From: Lamellibrachia columna
Taxonomy: Eukaryota > Annelida > Polychaeta > Sabellida > Siboglinidae
DNA: 64,000 nt
Direction: 5' to 3'
Assembly (NCBI GenBank): GCA_963662155.1
Contig: OY759269.1
Coordinates: forward strand, 18,244,864-18,308,863
Below the pieces are notes generated by a model, which saw only the letters and a list, made by a program, of their open reading frames with translations, ran no database searches and was not told the origin of the DNA. Positions within the stretch are counted from its first letter, which is position 1. Every line of letters begins with the position of its first letter. Below, in pieces: positions 43,806-56,375 of this stretch. The position numbers and the translations under genes were made by a program.

Positions 43806-45050
43806 CTGCTATGACATCTTGAACATATACACGGGTATGTATTGAAATAAACTACAGTTCTATAACACAAATTTGTAATACTTTAAAAAGTATCTCTCCT
43901 ATCCCCGATAGCCGCTAAATAAAACGACACGTGGTTTGTTAAAAATAACGCGGTGAACATTACAAGGTAAGGTTGAAAGTACGAGAACATGTTGGAGTTT
44001 TCTTGTTTAACCTACGCTAGTTTCTAGCAACTCAATATGTTACGTCCATATATATATATATTGAATGGTGAACAATATTTATACGTGAGTTGTCTTCCAG
44101 ATTTGTAAAAATGCATCAACATTTAACACAGGCGGTAACATGTAAAATAACAACAACTGACTTGTAAATAAAGAATCAAGACTTTGTCCAGTCTTTCAAC
44201 GTCTATCTGGCTAGCCTTGACTTATACATATCTACAAATATGCACTGCTGGAACGTGTAACGTCACCACCTATTTCTAATGATGTGTTGTCTTCTAAGGG
44301 AAGTGGTCGTTTAAATATCCCACCATGGACAATGTCCCATTGCTACCGATACACGCCCTCCAGTTCGTTTATATTCCTTATATCTCCTTATTGCTCTATT
44401 GAATGCATTTCTTCATTGCAGTCTGCGTCAAACCGATACTTATATTTACGGGTTTGTGTTGTATTTTGTTTGCCGTACTGTTTTATTGTTAACATATTGC
44501 ATTATGTTAACACTTGCAAACAACTCATTAACACTTTCCGTAGTTGCCTTTCTGATATTCGTTAATACATTAACTAGCAGAGTGTTAACTTTCTTAAACT
44601 CATCTGTGTTGCTACTAAGGGCACACAGGAACTGAGTTATCTTACGATGTTCCCAACTGATTATTGTCCAGTTGACACCTGGGCTAATGTGGCACGTTGT
44701 ACCAATTCCCGCTATTAGTACTGTATCGAGCATCAGTTCTAGCACACTGTGACCATCAGAAAACAGTGGATTACCATCATGTACAATAAAGTTATCGATA
44801 TGTTTAAATAGCAATGGGAAACATAAAAACAATCAGTAGTACTGATATTCTTAAAAGTGGCATTACTGCTTGAGTCATTAGTCATCCTCCCATTTACTAT
44901 AAACACTCAACAGTTTTACATAGATATGTTAGTAGGGGCCCATACTTGTTACATTGGGTATCATTATTTTTTGTTTCTTAGTGGGCTTTTGTGCCAGTTT
45001 TCATCTTGTCGTACCATCATACCCAAAGTCATGACCAGTTTTGGGACTCG
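43806..45050. other. No gene recognised
   Basis: AT-rich host DNA without recognisable domains. Confidence 0.5.
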
Positions 45051-45186
45051 TGCCCCCTAGTGGATAGTTTACGAACTATGTTTCATAAAACACCACCTCT
45101 AGTGCCTAGTAACCGATCTATTTTACGTACGCCACCTGGTGGATAGTTACCGCGGTGCTGAAAGTTACGTGACGACCAGATATGGT

Positions 45187-45314
45187 ACTAGTCTATGAAA
45201 TACTTTTCGTAAAACAACGCCCCTAACACTTAGTAGCCGAACTAATGTGTGCGTGTTGAAAACGTCAATTGTCGCCCCTTGCATATTTCGGGTTGCGCAT
45301 GCGCAACCACCCAC
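45187..45314 (+). repeat. Inverted-repeat element, left arm
   Basis: About 128 bp, from ACTAGTCTATGAA to GCGCAACCACCCAC, recur inverted at 46,941-47,074. Two further partial copies of the GTGGATAGT...CCTAGTAACC motif lie just before it (45,055-45,175). Confidence 0.7.
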
Positions 45315-45899
45315 TTTCTACAGTGGGGATATCTAGGGGAAACTTATGTGGCCAATTTCAATGAAATGAAAGCTTGGTAAAAAGTGCTGGTCTTTGACCT
45401 TCATACAAAATTGCTACCCTTAGGCGAATGACTTTGCCAAAAGACAAGGGACCCGAAGGGACAAGAATCCCGGAACCAAAGACCTCAATCTATGTGGTAT
45501 GTGTGTAACAGTTTCTTTATCTTTGTGAAGTGATAAAGATGAAATGTTTGTAACTTTGTCTTTAACTCTGTGGTTTGTTTTGTAATAGTTTCTTTAACTT
45601 TTCGCCTTCCTTCAATAAATTGTGTTGTATTTAACTATATATAAAATCTGTCGGCATGTGCGGTGCACGCCTCTCCGTCCACCTTATTGATCTCCCGCAG
45701 ACTGTCCCTCAACTGCTTTAAGAAGTTCGTCGTACGGCACGGCGTCGGGCGTGCGGCAAGTAGGGCAGATCAGGGGGTTGCTGCGTCAGACGCCGGAAGC
45801 ATATCGCTGAAGGCAAATGAGACGGAATGTGTCAAGACAAGGCAGGCATGAGCTTCATGGGCAGCGACGTGTAGTCCGTCATACATATGCTGCACTCGG

Positions 45900-46210
45900 T
45901 GAACGCTTCACGCAGCTCGTCTACCACTTTCACTGTCACCATCTTGTTCTCTGTCGCGCCCCAAGTTGGTGTCACACACGTCGAGTTGAGTTGGACCTGC
46001 TACTGAAACATACATCCTGCCACTGGGTTAGCACAATGAAACACTCATTGACTCACAACTTCAGCGTGGCTCGTGTAACGTTACTGTCAACTATTTTATC
46101 AATAACGTCACCTATATTTAGCCCACGAATCGCCCCTAACGACCATATATGTATGTGGAACGCTTTACCAGCCACAACACCGGGAATCGCGCACAGTTCA
46201 AAATAACATT
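45900..46210 (+). other. Possible LINE 3' end inside the inverted-repeat element
   Basis: A frame near 46,120-46,206 reads RIAPNDHICMWNALPATTPG, resembling the terminal WNSLP motif of CR1/Jockey-type reverse transcriptase ORFs. A short AT-rich tail follows. Weak call. Confidence 0.35.
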
Positions 46211-46940
46211 AAATACATTTTATTATTAAGCTGACTTGTATGTTTTATACGGGATAGTGTATATATTGAAATGTTAGTATTATTTTTTCAAGGTTTCTAC
46301 AATTTGATGCATTTATCTCAAACAGTATTGACAAAGTAGTGACCATTTTATTATATTTTATTGTCTATTGTGCTTTCTTTTTATTTTTTCTTATCTTTCA
46401 TATATAATAAAAAATATTATTTGATGTATTTATGTCCACACCGTGAAGGTGGCATTAACCCCGGATTTGATGGTGTTTAAATAAAGTTATTATTATTATA
46501 GTTGTTATTATTATAGCAGAAAATATTACATGCATGAAGCATGACCACATGCCAGAAGTGGCACATACATAGCGACAAAGCGTTTCTGTTTTTTATAACT
46601 GGTACATACTTAGCAACATGCATTACATACGTAGCTAAGTGCGACACCTGCACAGTTAAAAGTGCCACTTACATAGATAAATGTGGTACAGGCACCTCAC
46701 AGCTCTCGACAGGTTAAGGTTCCCACTAGATGACACCATCTGAAGAGGTCTGCAACGCAACCAGTATCCACCACGGGACGCCAATCACCAGAAAACAACA
46801 CCGGAAGTGTTCGTCACAGGTGATGCTTAATCGTGCCCGATACAGGCGATTCTCATTATACTTTTTGTTCGTCTCTGGTCGGTAGAGACACTTTTTAACA
46901 AGAAAATTAGTTCGTGCGCTATCCCCTACTGCTTTATGAA

Positions 46941-47074
46941 GTGGGTGGTTGCGCATCCGCAACCGGAAACACGCACGGAGCGATAATTGATGTTTTAGTA
47001 CGCAAACTAGTTTGGTTCCTAACCGTTAGGGGCGCTGTGTTACGAAAAATTAGTTCATAGACTATCCACTAGTA
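46941..47074 (-). repeat. Inverted-repeat element, right arm
   Basis: Reverse-complement partner of 45,187-45,314 with visible divergence, for example TTGCGCATCCGCAACC against TTGCGCATGCGCAACC. Confidence 0.7.
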
Positions 47075-47440
47075 TCAAATCAGTTCACCGAGGGCGATCA
47101 AGTAGTGTCGACATTATCCGCACGCGGCGCCACCGTAGTACGTCAGGTGCATGGATGGGTGGTCCCGGTCGCCGCATTCCGCATGCGTCTCATCCAAAGG
47201 GACCTGCCTACTACTGTGGCGGAGCAGTTATATGTACGACTAGCATTGATGATGCATTTCGCATCATTCCCATCCACCCATCGTACTACCATTGATTTGG
47301 TTTTACATGGGAGACTCACTTTTTCTATGACCGCTGTTTACCGATGGGGTGTGACATTTTTAATTGTGCTCTGCGGTGGATATTAAAGACCGGGGAGATT
47401 ATGGCCGTGTCACACATCTTAGATGACTTCATCTTCACTG

Positions 47441-47480
47441 TACTTGGATGTACTTGGATGTACTTGGATGTACTTGGATG
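47441..47480. repeat. 10-bp tandem repeat (TACTTGGATG)x4
   Basis: Four perfect adjacent copies. Confidence 0.95.
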
Positions 47481-47689
47481 CTGCCTCGACACAGGGATTT
47501 GTTGCACTGTTTAGTTCCCGGTGGTTTAATGGCAGATTTCCACAAATCTGGAAGAGCTACAACATTACAGTATTGTGGCAGCTTTGTAGCTGGGGAAGAT
47601 ATATAGCTAATCATTCTCCCTTGTTCCTCACTGAAAATCAAGCTGTTGTATAGGTGATCAACAAGCAGTCAGCTAAGAATCCTAACCTA

Positions 47690-48682
47690 GATGTGTCTGC
47701 TCACACGATTGGTAGTTACTGCGCTGAAAGTTAATGTTTATTTTAAATCCAAGCATATCACAGGGAAGACCAATGATTTCAGGAGGGCGCAGCATGACAG
47801 ATGGCACATTGGCTTCAACTGCAACCAACAGAAATACCATTGGCATTTCAGCATTGGCACCAATAATGGCTCTTCTTCTCAATGCAGCCATATCAGACGG
47901 CCCAATACAGGCATATACAAGAACAATCTTTGATCTTATACAGATTTTAGCAAAATATATTTTCCAACTTATTAATTCTTTCCTGCTGCAACATGTGTCT
48001 TAGCGGCCTTTATAGCCAGCGTGTACTCTAGGCATTGTGCCCCAGCTGCATATATGTCTGCCCTATCATATATTCATAAATTAGCTACTACAGCTGATCC
48101 AACCCAGCTTTTTATCAAACAAATACCAGCTGTCAGGTAAACCCGAAGCGACTACCAATTAGCCCTACTATCCTTCAAAATTGTTGATGCAACACAATTT
48201 ATTGTCTAGGGGAAATAACCCTTCATTCTCGTACTAGGAGTGAATCAATCGTACAGTTAGGAGACGTGACCATTTCTAACACTATATTGTAGGCATTGTA
48301 TTAGCCACGTCACACTTTAAACACAACACTTCTGGGCCACCAGTCGCTTTATCCATTTTACAGAATAATGATGGATACTCTCCAGTACAAACTCTCTCTC
48401 GATTCGGGTTCGGGGCCCATCTAAAAGACAACTGTTTGCATTTGCTACTGCATTGCATCCCCTATATCCCGAAATTACGTTTGCTATTACCTAGGTAAAG
48501 CTTTGCAATGGGTTGGACTGGACCCGACTAAATTTAAGGCGCACAGTTTAAGAATCGGTGCCGCTACCACAGCAGCTTATATGGGAATGAGTGCAACACA
48601 GATCCAATCAATGGGCAGATGGAAATCTACAGCATTCAGACGTTACATTCGTATCCCTATGCTGCAGATGAATGGACGCTGA
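47690..48682 (+). pseudogene. Tyrosine-recombinase remnant (Crypton/DIRS-like)
   Basis: The clear part is 48,494-48,682. GKALQWVGLDPTKFKAHSLRIG is followed by SMGRWKS-x-AFRRYIR and a stop. This gives the H-x2-R box, the Trp of the H/W box (GRWKS) and the C-terminal Tyr of a tyrosine recombinase. Upstream near 48,040-48,110 a second piece reads YMSALSYIHKLATTADPTQLF, like the N-terminal SAM-like domain of such recombinases. Stops and shifts separate the pieces, so it is dead. The element class is not settled. Confidence 0.6.
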
Positions 48683-48887
48683 GTGATCAGTTGCATTTTT
48701 GTCTATGACAACTTACGTTATGTTAACGCCTTCCTTCTTGTATATTTTTCATGTATGCCTTTTAGAAGGTTTTAGTGCGTAAGTTTTACTTCATATAGAT
48801 TCTCAAAATACGTATGCAGTATGACAATTTTGAAGAAAATGCATTAATTTGTTGACACCTGTACACAATGACTCGTATGCGATATAT

Positions 48888-48893
48888 TTTATT
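48888..48893 (-). terminator. Poly(A) signal of the minus-strand laccase/LamG gene
   Basis: AATAAA on the minus strand, about 90 bp after the stop at 48,982. Confidence 0.65.
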
Positions 48894-48981
48894 AATACTG
48901 CATACATTGATCAGAACAGTACAAGTACAACATATGTCAAGTGGACACTAGTAGAATCCATGACGATGCATGTCACATGTG

Positions 48982-49101
48982 CTACCCTGTTCTGTCGCTA
49001 GCTCCACGATGTACAGTCGGCGTTGGTAATTGGGTTATGGATGGGGTTGTCTTCAAAAGACGAACTTCCGCCTCTGTTAGAGCTGTGTTGTAGAGGCAGA
49101 C
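48982..49101 (-). CDS. Laccase/LamG gene, terminal exon E
   Basis: After acceptor TTTCTCTTAG the phase-0 frame VCLYNTALTEAEVRLL reads 39 codons to TAG. The LYN-x-ALTEAEV motif is the usual last strand and helix of a LamG/concanavalin-like domain. Confidence 0.7.
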   Translation of the reverse strand, partial: VCLYNTALTEAEVRLLKTTPSITQLPTPTVHRGASDRTG

Positions 49102-49657
49102 CTAAGAGAAATAAAACTCAGATACGTTTACGAGTAAACTATGAAACCGCTTTACGCTTCATTCCCCGGCAGACCTATTCATTCCAACACCAACTTGACT
49201 TATATGGGAAGCATTCAGCCACGCTGCAATTACTGTGCGAAGAATACTGATAATTGATGTCCACCACTGCCAGGTAGTGATTTACGCAGCTGAATTAACT
49301 GAGGAAACGTTGAGTGAACGAAATTGTACAAACTTCGAAACGGTAGCTAGTGGATTCCAATCATGTCCTCTAGAATAATAAAGCACATACCTACAACTAG
49401 TCCCATAACAGGCTGTGTGGAATATAGACCCAAGAAGACTCTATACGAGTTACACTATTATACATGGTGTAAGGTTTGATTGATATAGTATATTCGATGT
49501 GTTGTTTTTTTTGGTATATAATGCCAATTTTTTACAGTCGGCGTCCATATTTAATAAGGACATGTTTTTCTCTCCTGTAGACTAAATTCTAAACATACTC
49601 CTCGTTAACATGTGTGCTTTAGTGTCTTGATATGAGGACATAAGTAAGCCCCGTTAC

Positions 49658-49755
49658 CTGATCGAGGTAGCCAATGAACGGACGCAGCACGCGGTTCGTT
49701 GAGCCAGCGGCTTCTCCGAACACGAGCGGACAGGCAGGACTTGCCAGCTTCGAAC
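49658..49755 (-). CDS. Laccase/LamG gene, exon D
   Basis: A 98-bp exon, acceptor GTCCAG and donor CAG|GTAACG, encoding SKLASPACPLVFGEAAGS then FIGYLDQ. It joins exon E in phase 0. Exon C ends in phase 0, whereas D needs one preceding base. At least one exon between 53,053 and 49,755 is therefore unidentified or missing. Confidence 0.7.
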
Positions 49756-49859
49756 CTGGACATTCACAACATATCATAGTTATATACATTATTTCTCAAC
49801 TGATATTGTCAGTGCTTACAATACCTACTTGTTAGCACTTTAAAATAAGAATGGAAGAT

Positions 49860-50340
49860 CTGAGGGAAGAGGAGCTGATTGAGGAGGAGTTGTCGGAGGA
49901 GGAGCTGACTGAGGAGGTGGGGATGAAAGAGAGTTTCGGGAGGAAGCTGGTGAGGAGCTGGTTGACGTGTGCTGGGCTCGTGGAAAGAATGGAAGGGGGC
50001 GGCTAACGAAGAGAGAGGATGCGATCAGGGTGGAGGGCAGACGGAGAAGATAAAGACCGCGACTAAAACGGGAGGAATATTTGAAGACAAATTTGCCGGG
50101 ATTGTGAGGGTTGTCGAGATTCTGGTTGATAGAAGAGGGAGGTGGAGACTGTTGGCGGAGACGGCAGATAAAACGGGATCAGGGTGCAAGGAGAAGAGAA
50201 ACAAATGTTGCCAACCAGTGTCGATGCCTCACCCCGGATTTCAAGGACAAAGAGGAGAGCAACAAAGAATAGTCCCAGACCGTGTGATATTACTTTACGT
50301 CGCTTATCAATGCAAATCAACTGCCTACATGTCTTAATGA
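49860..50340. other. Purine-rich stretch, no gene assigned
   Basis: GAG/GGA-rich sequence open in one + strand frame for 122 codons, with no recognisable domain. It lies within an intron of the minus-strand laccase/LamG gene. Confidence 0.4.
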
Positions 50341-50581
50341 TATTCCAAGTAAACATTAAACAAAATTTTTAATACAAAGTATTAATACTGATTTATTCTC
50401 TATTATCACCGAAAATAAAATCGAGTATCAAACCTGGCAATGTTTTAGAGCTCTTTCGAGCCCCGTCGACGTATGTCGTCATTCTCCTTCCGTCCCACGT
50501 GACTGCCACGTGATGCCATTTTCGGAGTGCCTACATAGATACATTGTTACACTAATTTGCTTTTCGTACACTTTAAGAAAT

Positions 50582-50990
50582 TATGGTTCAATTCTACACC
50601 CAATAGGGTGTAGACCGTTGTCGTACCAGGATCATCCCTAGGGGGTTCAACTCTGCATCCCAATGGGGGGGTGCAACTTTGCACCCTAGCACGGTGGTGC
50701 AGTTTTACACCACATTTGCACCCTAAGTTGTACCCTATAGGTTGCATACCAAACGTTGAATATCTGCACCCTAAAGTTGCAAATTTGCACCCATTTACTT
50801 GGAAGCAACTTTGCACACTATATGATTATACCAAGTGTTAGAATACCTGCACCCTAATGGTGCAATTATGCACCCATTAGATGGGGTGTAACTTTGCACC
50901 CTATCACATGGGTGCAGAGTTGCACCCCTTGGTGTGCTCCTGGTGCGACAACGGTCTACACCCTATAGGGTGTAGATCTCAACCTTTTAA
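50582..50990. repeat. Foldback/MITE-like element rich in GGGTGCAA/TTGCACCC
   Basis: The two ends are inverted copies of about 75-80 bp: GGGTGTAGACCGTTGTCG near 50,607 and its complement near 50,950. The interior contains many GGGTGCAA and TTGCACCC words in both orientations. Similar words recur at 52,235-52,475. Confidence 0.75.
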
Positions 50991-51480
50991 TGTGCAACTT
51001 TGCACCTTTGCATTCTGCAACTTAGCACTCCTGCTGACCTGCAACTTCAATCATGTACCTTTAATGGTGCACATTTATATGTGTGCAATGTGGAATATTG
51101 AAGTTCATTATAATTGCTAGTATGCAATGTTTTATTGCCAAAAAAATATACACAGAACCGCACGTGTGTTTTATAACATGATGTTAATATTTAGCAAATG
51201 ACCGTAACAATTATGATCAATTTTGTAGTAACCACTATATTGCATAAATTATGCAAATTAGCTTTAACAAATGCCGCCATTGACAACATTTATAACAATT
51301 AAAAAAAATCATTATCAGTATCACTTATATTACACATAGAAGCATGGAATTGCTATGAAATTCGATTTATTTCTTGACCATAACTAACTATTTTAAATAA
51401 GACTATATGTTTATATCAAGTAACAATTTGTTGAGATTGTGTGCACCCGCACTACTATCAACGTGCAACAAGTAACATAA

Positions 51481-51729
<249 letters not shown>

Positions 51730-51734
<5 letters not shown>

Positions 51735-52950
51735 TGTAGTGTGTCCCTTTTCCTGCGGTCTCGCCTTTTCATCACCATCGTTCTTTTGATATCGGCCTGC
51801 ATCGATCTGCCGGTCAAAACATGTTCCGAACACATCAGCTATAGCTTTTTCATATTATTATTATTATTCATTCTGTGCTCAACTGTATACCAATCTGTTC
51901 CCCTATGTCACCCACACAGATTAAAACTCCCACATGCTTGATCTTCTTCGCATACAACTTGTAGTTAAACCGTCTTTCTGATGCCCAATAACTCCAGTTC
52001 TGTACTTTCCCGCCGTCTCGTCAGCCCATGCTTCTGAAAAATCTCCTCCAACTCTTGCAGCGGTTCTTGTGATTCATATTGGTTTTCATCTACAACGATC
52101 GACAGATAATAGATTATACCAAGAAACCGTTCGATCCGACATGGCCTGTGCTTGTGGTAGTTGCGGACCCAACAGAAGATTCAGGTTCCCCGGGCTGGTT
52201 ACTATTGGCTACTTTAGAAAGAATATGATTGCCATCAGAGGGGTGCAAAATTGCACACCTTCACTTTGTGCTTTGTTGTGCACACCTTAGGTGCAAGTAT
52301 TCAGTATCCTTCTATGCACCCTAATTGCACATTTATTGCCCCCACGGTGCACCCTAACTTCTTATGTCACGCGCTTAAAGGGGTGCAAATTTGCACCCTA
52401 TGATCGATGCCCCTTATATGCACACCGTAGGTTGCAATTATGCGCCCCAAGGGTGCAATTTCGTCTTCGCACTTCAGTTGCACCAAAACAGCACTCTTGA
52501 ACCGTAATTTCTTAGTGTGTAGGCCCTGCTGTGTGTAGGTAAGTACCCGGCCTATGTTGCTAGACATACGAATTCTATGTGAGTAACGTACACTATAGAA
52601 CAAATATGAATACAGTTAATGCTAGACAAATTGTCGCAAAAATAAAAGAAACGTGACACGACGTGAAATCAAAGATTTACTTTAATTTGTTGCGTTTTTG
52701 ACATATTTGGGGCTTGTACGAACGCAGGTTTTTGTTGGAATTTCTTGTAAATTAAAATATATTCCCGAATATCACGTGACATTCTTGATTAAAATCACGA
52801 AATGAATGATGCAATTAGCATATTTAAAACAAAGTCGTACTCTTTTCTCGCCGTATATTCATCTTCCTTACAGTGTCTGATGTACAACTTTCAAAGAGAG
52901 AAATCACATGAGTCCACTTTTCTTGCATAAAACATTGAAGATTCAAATAC
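51730..52950. other. Intronic sequence, no exon recognised
   Basis: Contains the second GGGTGCAA-rich block (52,235-52,475). The exon expected between exons C and D was not found here. Confidence 0.4.
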
Positions 52951-53052
52951 TATTATTGGTTATGTTAATGAATTATTAACGCACCTATGTAAGTAATTGG
53001 TATTCAACAACAACAACAAATTTCGAGCGCAAAAAAGGTGTTTTACACTTAC

Positions 53053-53423
53053 CATGGGCACCGTAGCAGTTGCCACATAACCACCATTGCCCATCATTCC
53101 AACTTTCAGCTGTTCAGACCAGCCGCCATACACGAACAGCGACGGGGTTTCTCCCGGATTACAATCTCCGTTCGTGATTATTCCGCTCGGGCCGTCATCG
53201 AGGTTCTTCAGCCAGAAGCTGATAGAGAACTCTCCCCAAGCTTCGAAGGCTGCGGTGAAGCGGGGCACCTCGAGCCGGGAGCGGACGCCGGGGAAGTAGG
53301 CACATAGGTCAGAGACGCAGTCGCGGTTGACCAGGTCGACTGTCTTCGTCCTCGACACCCACTCTCCTGACGTGCCCGTGAAGCCGTCGTTGAACGTGAA
53401 GCAGGTGATCTCCTTCCGCTTCA
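53053..53423 (-). CDS. Laccase/LamG gene, LamG exon C
   Basis: After acceptor TTTAACACAG the exon joins exon B in phase (B ends with one extra base) and encodes KRKEITCFTFNDGFTG, FPGVRSRLEVPRF and WGEFSISFWLK. This is the start of a laminin-G/concanavalin-like domain. It ends at donor ATG|GTAAGT in phase 0. A laccase followed by a LamG domain is an unusual combination. Confidence 0.75.
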
Positions 53424-53512
53424 CTGTGTTAAATGGACACGGACAATTACACACACTTTGTTCCCTGGGAAGAGGGACACAATAGTTGCCTGTATATATA
53501 TTTGCCTACTTG

Positions 53513-53580
53513 CCGGCGGCGGCGGCGGTGGCAGCGGGGGCGGCGGCGGGGGCGGCGGCGGCGGCGGCGGCGTCAGCGTC
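53513..53580. repeat. (GGC)n tract in an intron
   Basis: A GGCGGC-rich run between exons B and C of the minus-strand gene. Poly-Ala, Gly and Pro frames here are artefacts. Confidence 0.95.
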
Positions 53581-53757
53581 AGCAGTGATAATAGCATACA
53601 TTGGCAGAACATTATTCCCATGCATACACAATCAGGTAGGGCGCGCCTGTGAGGGCGCCTTATATGCACCCTGTCTGTGTGAGGGCACTGAGGACACTCT
53701 AAGGACGATGTATACAAAATAAGTAGCCGCATTTATCCTACGCTATATAATACATAC

Positions 53758-54400
53758 CATATGGTGAAGGGGCGGGCGGCGATGGTAGCGACGGTGGTGG
53801 TGGGTGAGTTGGAGCCGTTGGCATCGTCGGTGGCAGCATGGATGGCGGCGACGGCATCTGGTAGTACTCATACTCCTCCGCCGTCCAGTCGAACACGTTG
53901 CACGTCGGGAAGTTTCTGGGCAGTCGGGGGATGCGGTCGGCTGCTTCCCTTAGTACCATCACCATCCCTTGCATGGTGTGCATTTCCATATGGCAATGGA
54001 ACAACCAGAACCCGGGGTTATTCGAGAGGAACCGGATGACGACGTAGCCACCGGCAGGAACGATGACGACGTCACGCACGGGAGGGTTGACAAGATTCAG
54101 GGCTGGTTCGCGGCCGTTACGCCATGCTGCTTTCGAGCACAGCCTGTTGGTGCAGTTTATGTCGTCGTTCGGGCTGACGTAACGTCCGGTGGTGCTATTG
54201 AAGGTCGGGTAGCCCATGGCCAACACAGCGAAGTTGTGCCCGTGCATGTGGATCGGGTGGTGCCCGGGATTTTTCGGTTTTGTCGGGTTGTAGTTTGTGA
54301 ACACCATTTGGATAATTTTATTGAATGGTAGGTCAAGAATGGTTGTGCATTTGCAGCCGTCAGCATCACAGACATTGTCGTCGCATGGCACGATGTGATC
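53758..54400 (-). CDS. Laccase-like multicopper oxidase, exon B (third cupredoxin domain)
   Basis: Begins DHIVPCDDNVCDADGCKC in phase 0 after exon A. It carries both C-terminal copper signatures: HPIHMHGHNFAVL and FWLFHCHMEMHTMQGMVMVL. The latter supplies the type 1 Cys, His and Met ligands and the trinuclear-site His. A Pro-rich linker (PPSMLPPTMPTAP...) leads to the LamG exon. The donor is G|GTATGT at 53,757. All expected copper ligands of this domain are present, so the gene may be active if its 5' exons exist outside the window. Confidence 0.85.
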
Positions 54401-54976
54401 CTGTCAAAGTGAAACCATCTATTCACTACTATACACTCATGTCAGCTACGGCCTGTCAGACGCCCGACCTGGAAGCAACTCCGGCCACGGGAGCTAGAGT
54501 AAGTTATATAGAGATAGAGACCTCCACTCTGCGAGTCCATGATAGGTTACACATTTACCCCTGTGTGGGATGTTTTACTTTCCCTGGCATAGACACCATG
54601 TAGAAGGAGCAACGGCTTTCAGTGTCTCTTCCGAAAGACAGGCCAACTGGGGTGAACGAAATTGCCCAAGTTTCGAAGCGCTATAGGTTCGAAGATATTG
54701 TATTTGTTTTGGATTTCCTCGCTAGCGTAAACATTATATTAATTGTTCGAGTTGTCGTCATGTTGTTTACCTAGTGAGCAAAAGGAAGAACGTTGCGATG
54801 AACTACAAGGACATTAGATATATGGGTATTTAAACAAAAACTAGGACGAATGCATCAATGGAAAATAAACTGGGGATTAGACTATGGGTGATATATTATT
54901 CGTTCATCATCGAGTCAGGGAATTATAAGTTAGCTAAGACACCATAAAGACATGATTTAGATATGGTATAACATAC
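54401..54976 (-). other. Laccase intron with the empty Polinton insertion site
   Basis: The minus strand reads CTTGGGCAATTTCGTTCACC around 54,658-54,663. This is the same intron position where element B lies between CTTGGGCAATGTC and AATGTCGTTCACC in the + strand copy. Confidence 0.9.
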
Positions 54977-55634
54977 TTGGTAGTCGAAGTAAAATGGCAT
55001 CTTAGGGAACAGAAACCGACGCGCGTTCATCGATGTCCCGACGACGTTGTTCCAGTTGAGGAAGTGTTCGGCTGCGGGCTGCTCCGTGAGGCCGTAATTG
55101 GCCCTGAAGTCATCGCTAGCTACATCAATGTGAGCGTCCGACACCTTGATACAAATCTTGTTTTCGGAGTCTGGATACCCGCCGAACGGACAGTTGAAGA
55201 CGTGACACGGTCGGCTGCTGGTGCAGTCCCTTGGCGTCGACGTCGGCTCGTCGTCGCCGACAACGTCCCCATAACGTAGGATAGCCTTGACGCCATTGAT
55301 AATGCCGTCCGGTACCGGATTACGACCCTTGCCGTGCCTGAGTGTCACGGCCCGCATCCAGTACTGACCTCCAGCCTTGTTGGCGTCCAATTCGATGTCG
55401 AGCGACTCGCCAACGAAAATCATTAACGAGTCGACAGACAGCGGTTCCACGTCTACGCCATCCAGAGCCACGACCCTCAGACTGTGCCGGTCGATGCTTA
55501 CCACGAAGCCTCTCTCGCAGCCAGTGTTCACCACACGGAAACGATACGTCTTTCCGGAGGTGACTTTGAAGATCGTTAGCGGAACTTGCTGGTCGTTCCA
55601 GCGACCCTTGCCGTTGATCAGACTGCCATCGTAC
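54977..55634 (-). CDS. Laccase-like multicopper oxidase, exon A (second cupredoxin domain)
   Basis: After acceptor CTACATAG the frame YDGSLINGKGRW, VTSGKTYRFRVVNTGCE, HSLRVVALDGVDVEP and MPFYFDYQ reads through a typical second laccase domain. The donor is CAA|GTATGT at 54,976. No first cupredoxin domain exon is visible upstream to 64 kb on the minus strand. The region there is filled with LINE pieces, so the gene is partial here or truncated. Confidence 0.82.
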
Positions 55635-55959
55635 CTATGTAGAGCAACGTCATTATGAGTTCAGAACTCAGACGACTTGTACCTTTTGGTGTTTCATCTA
55701 CACACGTAACACACAATTATTATACACAGAATGTCGGACAGTAGCTACGGCCATGTAACGCAATATCAATCGAATTGTTAAAATTATGTGTGTTCTCTTT
55801 GTTACTCAAATCATTTTATTTGTGATGACTTGCTGCTGTTGTGAGTCGTTAAATGGTCTACTCGGCTTCTCGCAATTATCATCAAGTCAATGCAATAAGA
55901 GTAATTTTAATGAAGTTATGTTGTAAATATCACACTTCGCAATACTAACTGGTGTTTCG

Positions 55960-56375
55960 CCCAAACAATTTCATCCCCCAACTTCAACTACAACCCGCCT
56001 GGCCCCAAGAAGGGCGAGAACGGTCGTCGAGGGAAGCGCACGATAATTGTGCGATTCTGGAGCGAGGCGACCCGGGACGAGGCGACCCGGGACGTGGCGA
56101 CCCTGGACGAGGCGACCCGGGACGATGTTTTCAGAGCGCGCGCTCAACTGAAGCGGCACAACAGCATTGACAAAGACAAGGCGATTTTTATAAATGAAGA
56201 CGTAGCCGCAAAACGAGCTTATAAACCAGGCTGTTGAAGCGGGAGAAAATAATCGCTGACTGCTGGACTTACTCCGGAAGAGTACTGATAAAAACAATCA
56301 TTGGAGTGATCACGGAAATCCACGAGACCAAAGACCTGGACAATGTGTACAGTTACTCTTTGATGCACTTTGATG
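55960..56375 (+). pseudogene. LINE ORF1-type remnant (FP25K-like C-terminal domain) with 15-bp repeat
   Basis: The frame PGPKKGENGRRGKRTIIVRF...DDVFRARAQLKRH...KAIFINEDVAAKRAY, then after a shift REKIIADCWTYSGRVLIK, matches the baculoviral-FP-like domain of many invertebrate LINE ORF1 proteins. A 15-bp unit coding E/V-A-T-R-D is repeated about four times (56,064-56,125) just before DDVF. The frame breaks near 56,225. Confidence 0.6.

Noticed and set aside
53458..53732. Poly-Ala, poly-Gly and poly-Pro frames
   Set aside because: All derive from the (GGC)n tract in a laccase intron.
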